Shown in pieces: positions 1-6,120 of a stretch of DNA of 8,060 bases; position 1 is the first letter of the stretch; each line of letters opens with the position of its first letter. Location of the stretch: positions 1 to 8,060 of the forward strand of contig CANHCG010000066.1 of NCBI GenBank assembly GCA_947459055.1. Direction: 5' to 3'. The position numbers and the translations under genes are program-made. Origin of the DNA: Cytophagaceae bacterium (GTDB lineage: Bacteria; Bacteroidota; Bacteroidia; Cytophagales; Spirosomataceae). Below the pieces are notes generated by a model, which was not told the origin of the DNA, made no database searches, and saw only the letters and a list, made by a program, of their open reading frames with translations.

Positions 1-1125
1 GTAGAAATGCTCGTGACGCTTGAAGATCATGAACAAAAAGAGGAAAATATTAGTCTTGAGGTGCATGATGAACATTTAATGGAGGTGTTAGTCAGTGGAA
101 AAAGATCGGAAGGGGGTGCCCAACTCAAAGGAAAATTAAGTGACGAGGAACGTGCGCAGCGCGATGGATTAAGCCTGGGCGAAATGATGAAAGGAATCGT
201 GGGCGTGCAGAGTTTACAAACGGGAAGTACCATTTCAAAGCCCGTCATCCATGGGATGCATTCCTCTCGGGTTATTATCTTAAATCAAGGAGTACGCCAA
301 GAAGGCCAAAACTGGGGAAGCGAACATGCGCCGGAAGTAGATCCATTTGTTGCCAAAAATATACAAGTTATAAAAGGACCCGCAGGATTGCGATATGGCG
401 GCGATGCGATCGGGGGCATCGTGATGTTAGAACCCAACGCACTGCCAGATAGCGCCCTTATTCGTGGGGAAGTACAAAGTATTTTCTTTACAAATGGCCG
501 ACAATTCGTTGGCTCCGCGCTCCTCGAAGGGGGTATAAAAAACGCCCCGGGCTTTGGTTGGCGCCTCCAAGGAACCTTGAAAAATGGGGGAAATATGCGG
601 ACGGCTACTTATTATTTGGCGAACACAGGGATAGAGGAACAGAATTTTTCGGCGGCAATGGGATATAAAACGAATCGTTGGTCCTCCGATCTATTCTTCA
701 GCCGCTTCCATTCCATCATCGGGATTTATTCCGGTTCGCACATCGGGAATGTGAATGATTTGGAAAAGGCGATCCAACGGCCTCGGCCTTTCGAGCAATT
801 CACACCGACCGAATTTATTCGAGAAATCGAAAGGCCTAACCAAGACATTGTCCATAATTTGGGAAAATGGAAATCCCTGTATCGCCTTCCTTCAGGGTCT
901 GCCTTTCGAGGAAATATTGCCTTTCAGCAGGACCGGCGATTGGAACTCGACGTCCTCCGCATGGGCAAAAATATCAATACCCTGCGTTTCGAATTAGAAA
1001 CGATTAGTGGCGAATTCCTTTTTGATGAAACAAATTCCTCGAAAAAATGGAAAGGGCAATTTGGCTTAAATCTCCTCAGTCAAGGGAATATCACTTCAGG
1101 AAATCGGGTAATAGACCCACCCTAA
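1..1125 (+). CDS. TonB-dependent receptor, N-terminal fragment (plug and start of barrel)
   Basis: This is the upstream part of the broken receptor. Codons before the first ATG at 7 (GTA GAA) are in frame with no stop, so that ATG is unlikely to be the true start. Residues about 25-35 (EVLVSGKR) resemble the linker that normally precedes the plug. The plug occupies roughly residues 40-145, with the hallmarks PVIHGM, RVIILNQGVRQ, SEHAPEVDPF, IQVIKGPAGLRYGGDAIGG and a closing VMLEP. From about residue 150 the sequence alternates polar and hydrophobic residues like barrel strands. The frame ends at the TAA at 1123-1125 after VIDPP, in the middle of the barrel, so this fragment alone should not make a working transporter. 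The family assignment is firm; the ligand is not known. Confidence 0.85.
   Translation, partial: VEMLVTLEDHEQKEENISLEVHDEHLMEVLVSGKRSEGGAQLKGKLSDEERAQRDGLSLGEMMKGIVGVQSLQTGSTISKPVIHGMHSSRVIILNQGVRQEGQNWGSEHAPEVDPFVAKNIQVIKGPAGLRYGGDAIGGIVMLEPNALPDSALIRGEVQSIFFTNGRQFVGSALLEGGIKNAPGFGWRLQGTLKNGGNMRTATYYLANTGIEEQNFSAAMGYKTNRWSSDLFFSRFHSIIGIYSGSHIGNVNDLEKAIQRPRPFEQFTPTEFIREIERPNQDIVHNLGKWKSLYRLPSGSAFRGNIAFQQDRRLELDVLRMGKNINTLRFELETISGEFLFDETNSSKKWKGQFGLNLLSQGNITSGNRVIDPP
1106..1125 (+). other. Frameshift junction in the receptor gene
   Basis: The plug frame reads ATA GAC CCA CCC TAA and stops at 1125. The barrel frame continues ACC CTA ACC ACG from 1119. One missing C in either short C run (1116-1118 or 1120-1122) would give IDPTLTTS or IDPPLTTS and rejoin the frames. 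A small perfect hairpin, GGGT (1106-1109) and ACCC (1115-1118) with a 5-nt loop, sits at the spot and could favour base loss in replication or sequencing. I see no X XXY YYZ slippery heptamer, so programmed frameshifting is unlikely. Confidence 0.7.
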
Positions 1126-2084
1126 CCACGAGTTTATTACCTAATTATTATTTGACTAATTTCGGCCTTTTTGCCCTCGAGCGCTTTGTCAATGAAAAAA
1201 TAGAAATCGACGGGGGCCTTCGACTTGATGCGAAAAACATTGAGATTCACCGGCCAGATATGAATTATTCCACCCGCATTAATCGCAATGACATCGATTA
1301 CCTCGGTCTCTCTGGTAGCCTCGGAATGAAATACCATTGGTCCGAACAATTCGAAAACCATCTCATCCTGGCTCGCGCCTTTCGTGCACCTGGAGCCAAT
1401 GAATTATATTCCAATGGCGTCCATCATGGAGCCGGCGCCTATGAAATCGGTAACCCAAATCTCCGCGGTGAAACAGCTTATAACATCAGTTTGAATACAT
1501 TGTACACAGTCAATCAATGGGCTTTTGAGTTAGGCCTTTACGCTAACTCGATTCATGATTTCATTTACCTAAAACCGTTGGTCGAACGAGGACGTGCTAC
1601 CTATGTCACAACAGTTCGTGGTTCATTCCCCGCTTTTGCCTATGAACAAATCGATGCAACATTTAAGGGCATCGATGCCCAAGTGAATTTTAAGGCTAGC
1701 GAGCGGTGGTCGTTCCAACAAAAAACTAGCCTCGTCTACGCCTTCGATGAGAAGAATCATGTCTACATGGTCAATATCCCAGCCAATCGATATGAGTATT
1801 TAATTCGGCATCAGTTTCCCAAAAACAAACACTATGTGAGCGTGGGCCTGACGCAGGTCGCCCGACAAACGCGTGTCGAAAAAAATTCCGATTATTCTCC
1901 TCCTCCAGCGGGCTATTTTTTATTGGAGGCAAATTGGGGGATGTCGATCAAGGCATTTGATATGGGAATTAGCGTGAAAAACGCCTTAAATCAAGCCTAC
2001 CGAGACTACTTAAACCGATTCCGGTATTACGCGGATGACCAAGGGATTAATGTAAGTTTACGCCTAAGCTATCGATTTTCTTAA
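1119..2084 (+). CDS. TonB-dependent receptor, C-terminal fragment (beta-barrel)
   Basis: This is the downstream part of the same receptor, shifted by one base relative to the plug frame. Barrel features include NYYLTNFGLFALERF just after the junction, EIDGGLRLDAKNIE, then HLILARAFRAPGANELYSNGVHHG followed by GNPNLRGETAYN, which is the typical late-barrel RAPxxxELY...NPxLxxE block. The end is VSLRLSYRFS, with an aromatic residue near the C-terminus as outer-membrane barrels need for assembly. An ATG at 1047 opens this frame earlier, but the codons from 1047 to about 1118 look like out-of-frame sequence, because the plug frame over the same bases gives the better barrel strand (WKGQFGLNLLSQGN). 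There is no signal peptide, so this part could not reach the outer membrane by itself. Confidence 0.8.
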   Translation, partial: TLTTSLLPNYYLTNFGLFALERFVNEKIEIDGGLRLDAKNIEIHRPDMNYSTRINRNDIDYLGLSGSLGMKYHWSEQFENHLILARAFRAPGANELYSNGVHHGAGAYEIGNPNLRGETAYNISLNTLYTVNQWAFELGLYANSIHDFIYLKPLVERGRATYVTTVRGSFPAFAYEQIDATFKGIDAQVNFKASERWSFQQKTSLVYAFDEKNHVYMVNIPANRYEYLIRHQFPKNKHYVSVGLTQVARQTRVEKNSDYSPPPAGYFLLEANWGMSIKAFDMGISVKNALNQAYRDYLNRFRYYADDQGINVSLRLSYRFS

Positions 2085-3493
2085 CGTTTCAGCCAAGATT
2101 CCGGATTTTGACGAACGGTATTTTTCCAAACTTGGAAATTGATTTCGGAGGTACCATCCTCGTCGGAAGCCACGGAGCCGATACGTTGACCCGTCCGAAC
2201 CCGCTGCCCCATGGAAACGGAGACATTATCTAATTTACTATAGACAGTGAAATAATCCCCATGTTGGATGGCCACCACCATATTAATACCTGGAATATTC
2301 ACCACCGATTGCACCACCCCATCATAGACACTATGCACGGCTGAACCCGCAGCGGTTTGAATATCTATTCCATTATTGTTAATCATCACACCCTTCAAAA
2401 TCGGATGTTTATGAACCCCAAAATGATCCGAAATGAAACCCGAAGGCACTGGAAATGGCATTCGACCACGAAGCGCAGCAAAGGAACTCGCCAATTTCGC
2501 CTCATCCGCATTCATATAATAGGTATTCTTTTCCAAAACGGGTTCTGCTACCGCCACTTCCTTAACAGGTGCCGGTTTTTCTTTTATAGATTCTTTTTTC
2601 TCGATTTTGGCTGTTTCAATCTTGGATTCTGAAGTTTCTTCCTTGGCCGTTGGTTTTTCGTATTTCTTCACTAGACCTTCCTCCAACTTAGGTTTCGGCA
2701 ATGCCGGTTTATTCACCTCTAGTTTTTTCGCTTGGGCCGCCATCCGTAAACGACGTTCGCGTTCCATACTTTTTTGAATCTCGCGTTGAACAATCCCTGC
2801 GATCAAATTATCCAATTTCCGAATAGCTAATTTTTTGCGCTCGAGTTCAGTGCGAAGCTTTTTTTCTTGCTGGGTCAACACCGTCACTACCTTGGCTTCT
2901 TTGGTTTTCATGACTTCCAACTTCGACTTTTCCTGTTCCTTTTCTACCAAAACCTTTTTCTCTTCTTCTTTTTTGAAAATGACTTGTTGTTTTTTCGTCA
3001 TCAAATCTTGTCGTGTTTCAAAAATCTTTCGTGCCTGCACTTTACGATTAGTGGTGTAATGTCTCAAATAATCAAATCGGCGAGTAAATTCCCCGATATC
3101 AGAGGAAAGCAAAAGAAAACTTAATTTATTGTTTATCGACGAGGTTTTCTCCGCCTCGTAGAGCATTTGACCATAGGCTAATTTCAATTTGGCTAATTTT
3201 GCAGCCAAAATATCGCTTTCCTGGGCTAATTTTTCAGCTTCTTGGGCAAGCAATTGTTGGTTTTCATTCAGGATATTAATCTGTTTTTTCTGAACAACGA
3301 TCTGCTCTTTCAATACATTCAATTTGCCAATCGACACCTTTTTCTTTTTTGATGTCCGCGTGATGATGGAATTTAACTCTTTGATTTTGGCCAAATTATC
3401 CTTCTTCTGTTGCTCCAATTGCGTTTTTTTATCCGCCTGAGCCCAGACATTTCCACCTAACAAACAAGCCAAAAAAAGAATGATGTATTTCAT
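2081..3493 (-). CDS. EnvC-like murein hydrolase activator with degenerate LytM/M23 domain
   Basis: This 470-residue protein has a signal peptide (residues 1-18, NVWA before QAD). A long Lys/Glu/Gln-rich coiled coil follows at about 20-255, then a Pro/Lys/Glu-rich linker at about 258-325 and a C-terminal LytM/M23 domain at about 345-470 (DHFGVHKHP, GVMINNNGIDI, DGVV, QHGDYFTVYSKL, RIGS). The metalloprotease residues are mostly gone: N373 stands in the HxxxD position while D377 remains, K420 replaces the YxHL histidine, and E450 and N452 replace the HxH pair. It is therefore probably not a zinc endopeptidase. By analogy with E. coli EnvC, which is also catalytically dead and activates cell-wall amidases at division, it should act in the periplasm as an amidase activator. 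No amidase gene lies in the window. The start ATG overlaps the preceding lipoprotein stop (ATGA), which suggests translational coupling. It is the last gene of the operon. Confidence 0.88.
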   Translation of the reverse strand: MKYIILFLACLLGGNVWAQADKKTQLEQQKKDNLAKIKELNSIITRTSKKKKVSIGKLNVLKEQIVVQKKQINILNENQQLLAQEAEKLAQESDILAAKLAKLKLAYGQMLYEAEKTSSINNKLSFLLLSSDIGEFTRRFDYLRHYTTNRKVQARKIFETRQDLMTKKQQVIFKKEEEKKVLVEKEQEKSKLEVMKTKEAKVVTVLTQQEKKLRTELERKKLAIRKLDNLIAGIVQREIQKSMERERRLRMAAQAKKLEVNKPALPKPKLEEGLVKKYEKPTAKEETSESKIETAKIEKKESIKEKPAPVKEVAVAEPVLEKNTYYMNADEAKLASSFAALRGRMPFPVPSGFISDHFGVHKHPILKGVMINNNGIDIQTAAGSAVHSVYDGVVQSVVNIPGINMVVAIQHGDYFTVYSKLDNVSVSMGQRVRTGQRIGSVASDEDGTSEINFQVWKNTVRQNPESWLKR

Positions 3494-4314
3494 TTAGTCG
3501 TATTCAATAATTTTTGAGGGACGCGGAATGGAAATTCCAAGGGCGTATCGAGTAATTCAACTTTCGAGTATTTAATCGTTATTAACGTATTCACGTTCAC
3601 ATTATTTTTATCCTTCACATCTAAATTAATTTGGCTCGAAAAAGGAAAAAGAACTTGGTTAAGTTCCGTAAACTCCTCGAAATCCATGGTCATTTTATTG
3701 TTCGTTGGGACATCATTCATCAACAATTTCTTCAATTTTCGATTCGGCCCTACCATATTATCTATATTAACCCGACCTTCTTGTTGCTTCAATATAATGT
3801 TTTCATTCTCCCGAATCACCCGCGAATTATTTTTCTTAAAAGGTTGGTTTCCCACAATCAAAGATTGTAAAATGCTATAATCGACTTTGAATCCCATTTT
3901 GACACTTAAACTATCATAGGACATGCGGTAGTATTCGCCATTAATTTTTTGGTAAAATTGGACCCATTCCTTTGAAAATAATCCAGTTGCCCCCGTAAAT
4001 CCGGACTGCGAAATATTTACCCAAATAATACTATCTCGCTTCATGCGGATATCCACCGTGTAGGAATCCTGGTCCTTGGCCGTTTTCCAGACAATTTTAG
4101 ATTTGGCTTTTAAATAATTGAAATTTAAATCCTCAATCGTAACCTTAGGTTCTTCTTTGATTTCAGGTTTAGGTACGGAAATTTGGATGGTATCTTTTCC
4201 GGTGTCGATCACCAGCGTATCCATGACGATGGCGATAGGCTGGGGCGTCGATGCGATTTTCTTGCCACAGGCCTGAAGGAGTAGGAGGACCAAGAAAAGG
4301 GATACATAACGCAT
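3490..4314 (-). CDS. DUF4292 family lipoprotein
   Basis: This 274-residue protein has a lipoprotein signal: a hydrophobic stretch ending in LLLLQAC, with the lipidated cysteine at residue 16. The sequence after the cysteine is GKK, not acid-rich, so the acidic surface-export signal described in some Bacteroidota is absent and a periplasm-facing position is my inference. The body carries the DUF4292 pattern: FNYLKAKSKIVW, DIRMKRDSIIWVNIS, GLFSKEWVQFYQKINGEYY, then SILQSLIVGNQPF. The family is known from Bacteroidota and has no established biochemical role. Its pattern of extended beta strands recalls LolA/LolB-type lipoprotein carriers, but that is a suggestion, not something the sequence proves. 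It sits 18 bp after the TPR gene and overlaps the EnvC-like start by four bases, so the three are probably made together. Confidence 0.85.
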   Translation of the reverse strand: MRYVSLFLVLLLLQACGKKIASTPQPIAIVMDTLVIDTGKDTIQISVPKPEIKEEPKVTIEDLNFNYLKAKSKIVWKTAKDQDSYTVDIRMKRDSIIWVNISQSGFTGATGLFSKEWVQFYQKINGEYYRMSYDSLSVKMGFKVDYSILQSLIVGNQPFKKNNSRVIRENENIILKQQEGRVNIDNMVGPNRKLKKLLMNDVPTNNKMTMDFEEFTELNQVLFPFSSQINLDVKDKNNVNVNTLITIKYSKVELLDTPLEFPFRVPQKLLNTTK

Positions 4315-4332
4315 ATTGCCTACAAAATTATC

Positions 4333-6045
4333 TCAATTTTCGATAAAACGCTTCATCTTAATCTTTTTATCCAAAATTTCACGAGCACCTTCCATTGTTT
4401 TTGCCATTTTCCAGGCCTTTATCGCATCCTCAATCCGATTGTTTTGACTCAGCGCATCCCCATAATGCTCCCAGACCGTCGAGCTATTTTGCTTTTCATC
4501 CTTTAAAGCCCGTTCCATGAATTTGAGGGCCCCTTCAAAATCCTTTTGCTGAAACAATACCCAAGCATAAGTATCCAAATACGTCCCATTGTCTGGAAAT
4601 TTATCCACTAAGCGCTTTGACATTCGCGCTGCTTTGTCCAATTGATCCTTCCGCAAAGACAAATAATAACTATAATTATTCAGTACATGTTCTTCCTCAG
4701 GATTTACTGCCAACACCTTTTCAAAGCATGCATCAGATTCTGCAAATCGGGTTTTGGCATGATAGGCATCACCTAAAAGGCCATATAACTGAATAAACCA
4801 ACCATCCGAATCTTTCAACAAGGGTATTGCCTTTTCAAAACTCCCAATCGCCTCCGCGGTTTTGGTTTGTAAATATTGCGCAAACCCTTTTTGAAATAAT
4901 AAAAAACCCTCCGATGGAAACACATACAAAGCCTCATCACAATGCACGATGGCGCTGTCTAACTGGTTCAATTCAAAATCCAATTGGACAATTCGCGCCC
5001 AAACCTCAAACTTCGGATTCCCCATTCTGGCCGCCTGCAAATAACTGGTCTGTGCTTCTTGAAATTTCGAAATACTGATCCACAAATCACCCTCCAAGGC
5101 AACAAAACGAGGTTCCTCAGGATAAATATGCCTTAAATCTAGCACCAATTCATGTGCTCTAGCCCAATCTTCCTTCGATTTTACGAGTTCCATGGCTAGC
5201 AAGGCCAATTGACCCAACAATTCCGTACTCACCCGCGCATCGACCGCCCCCTGTCTAATTTTCACACAGGCTGAATCCAGATTTTTTCCTTCGATAAAAA
5301 GTTTTGCTTGCAATAACTGAATTTGCCCCTGATCCGGAAACCGATTGAGCCCTTGTTCAAACAACTTTTTAAATTCCGCGCCATGCACCAAATCCCAAAG
5401 CAACTCCATTTGATCCCAAGAAAAAAGTGACTCCTCTGGAATAATTTCCAACAAATGTTCCCCCTCACGAAAGGCCGAAGACACATCCTTTTTTTTCAAA
5501 TAAATGAATTGCTTCGTCCGAATAATCTCCGGATAATCCCCAATAAACGCATCCGCTTTCTGCAGAGCTGCTAAGGCCTCCTCGCCCTGATCCGTCCATA
5601 AATAGGCCTGCGCAAGGCGTATATTAACTTCTGGCTGGCTCTCGTCGAAAGCCAACAATTTCTTCAATACCGCCAAAGCCTCCACATGATTTCGCAAATC
5701 CAGCGCTAAATCCACATAAAAAAGTCCATAATCCAAGGAAAAAGGCGATAATGCATGGGCCTCTTTGGCATTTTGATAGGCTAAATTCTTTTTATCTTGA
5801 GCCAAATAGGACTTCGCTAAATAATAGAAAATCGAAGCCTCCTTTGGAACTTCTTGAATCAAATGCTCCCAAATCAAAATCGCCTCATCATATTCTTCCT
5901 GCACATAATGCCGCATCGCCTCCGTCATTAATTCCTCCGACTGCGCTGGTGTCAGCGCATCCAAAGCCTTCGCCTTTTTTTGCGCCCAAGCCACAGGCAT
6001 TGTCCACAGGGAAACCAATAAAATAAGAAGGTATATTCGCTTCAT
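4333..6045 (-). CDS. Secreted TPR-repeat protein, first gene of the envC operon
   Basis: I chose the ATG at 6043-6045 because it begins a clear signal peptide (MKRIYLLILLVSLWTMPVAWA, cleaved before QKK). The frame stays open upstream to an ATG at 6172-6174, but that extension is charged, would bury the signal peptide and would overlap the divergent gene. The mature protein, of about 550 residues, is almost all helical tetratricopeptide repeats, a protein-docking scaffold. The clearest repeats lie in the last third, for example LGDAYHAKTRFAESDACFEKV, LDTYAWVLFQQKDFEGALKF and HYGDALSQNNRIEDAIKAW. It has no catalytic domain and, after signal cleavage, no membrane anchor, so it probably acts in the periplasm as an adaptor. 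The partner is unknown; the DUF4292 lipoprotein and the EnvC-like protein made downstream are natural candidates. A 13-bp hairpin covers its start codon. Confidence 0.82.
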   Translation of the reverse strand: MKRIYLLILLVSLWTMPVAWAQKKAKALDALTPAQSEELMTEAMRHYVQEEYDEAILIWEHLIQEVPKEASIFYYLAKSYLAQDKKNLAYQNAKEAHALSPFSLDYGLFYVDLALDLRNHVEALAVLKKLLAFDESQPEVNIRLAQAYLWTDQGEEALAALQKADAFIGDYPEIIRTKQFIYLKKKDVSSAFREGEHLLEIIPEESLFSWDQMELLWDLVHGAEFKKLFEQGLNRFPDQGQIQLLQAKLFIEGKNLDSACVKIRQGAVDARVSTELLGQLALLAMELVKSKEDWARAHELVLDLRHIYPEEPRFVALEGDLWISISKFQEAQTSYLQAARMGNPKFEVWARIVQLDFELNQLDSAIVHCDEALYVFPSEGFLLFQKGFAQYLQTKTAEAIGSFEKAIPLLKDSDGWFIQLYGLLGDAYHAKTRFAESDACFEKVLAVNPEEEHVLNNYSYYLSLRKDQLDKAARMSKRLVDKFPDNGTYLDTYAWVLFQQKDFEGALKFMERALKDEKQNSSTVWEHYGDALSQNNRIEDAIKAWKMAKTMEGAREILDKKIKMKRFIEN

Positions 6046-6060
6046 TAAAGCGAATATACC
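6030..6060 (-). promoter_or_regulatory. Perfect 13-bp inverted repeat around the TPR start codon
   Basis: The arms GGTATATTCGCTT (6030-6042) and AAGCGAATATACC (6048-6060) are exact reverse complements separated by a 5-nt loop. In the TPR-gene mRNA the loop reads UAAUG, so the start codon lies in the loop. The upstream arm is in the leader and the downstream arm encodes codons 2-5 (K R I Y). It could act as an RNA element that limits ribosome entry, or as a DNA operator for a dimeric repressor in the divergent promoter region. The sequence shows the structure; its function is inferred. Confidence 0.6.
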
Positions 6061-6120
6061 ACATTGAATGATCATTTTACAGATAATTTCAATAGATTCG
6101 CGGAAATAAACCGTTAAGCT
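6046..6120. promoter_or_regulatory. Divergent intergenic region between TPR operon and amidohydrolase
   Basis: These 75 AT-rich bases must hold, or lie next to, the promoters for both the minus-strand TPR-DUF4292-EnvC operon and the plus-strand amidohydrolase. They include one arm of the start-codon hairpin and a 10-bp palindrome, AATGATCATT (6067-6076), a possible operator. A TAGATTCG (6093-6100) resembles the Bacteroidota -7 box TAnnTTTG for the plus-strand gene, but the nearest TTG (6064-6066) is too far upstream for the usual spacing. No Shine-Dalgarno sequence precedes either start, which is normal in this phylum. The exact promoters cannot be placed. Confidence 0.45.

Larger units (their letters stand above)
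1..2084 (+). pseudogene. TonB-dependent outer-membrane receptor, frameshifted and 5'-partial
   Basis: This is one TonB-dependent receptor gene read in two frames. Such receptors are 22-stranded outer-membrane barrels, closed by an N-terminal plug, that import scarce ligands using TonB/ExbBD energy. The plug and first barrel strands are in the frame of position 1, and the rest of the barrel, through the C-terminal aromatic end (YRFS), is in the frame of position 1119. Restoring one C near 1116-1122 joins them into a continuous receptor of about 690 residues within the window. The frame is open to the left edge, so the signal peptide, any TonB box and most of an N-terminal carboxypeptidase-like domain lie outside. 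No second lesion is visible, so this is either a recent mutation or a sequencing error. The substrate is unknown. The last four bases (TTAA) also hold the stop of the convergent EnvC-like gene. Confidence 0.85.

Noticed and set aside
1047..1118. Independent start at ATG 1047 for the receptor barrel frame
   Set aside because: These codons give a sequence unlike a barrel (ERAIWLKSPQSREYHF), while the plug frame over the same bases continues a good strand. The shared region is a by-product of the frameshift.
1106..1125. Programmed -1 frameshift or phase-variable tract in the receptor
   Set aside because: There is no slippery heptamer in the plug frame, and the C runs are only three bases long, too short for slipped-strand phase variation.
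2357..3124. Plus-strand open frames opposite the EnvC-like gene (2357-2632, 2835-3059, 2867-3124)
   Set aside because: They are Phe/Ser/Arg-rich mirror images of the Lys/Glu-rich coiled coil and linker, with no recognisable protein features.
3631..3880. Plus-strand open frames inside the DUF4292 gene
   Set aside because: These are low-complexity shadows of a well-supported gene on the other strand.
4323..4330. Internal promoter: TAATTTTG on the minus strand, a perfect match to the Bacteroidota -7 box, just before the DUF4292 start
   Set aside because: No TTG lies at the expected -33 distance, and the transcript would start almost at the ATG. It overlaps the end of the TPR gene and is likely a chance match in AT-rich sequence.
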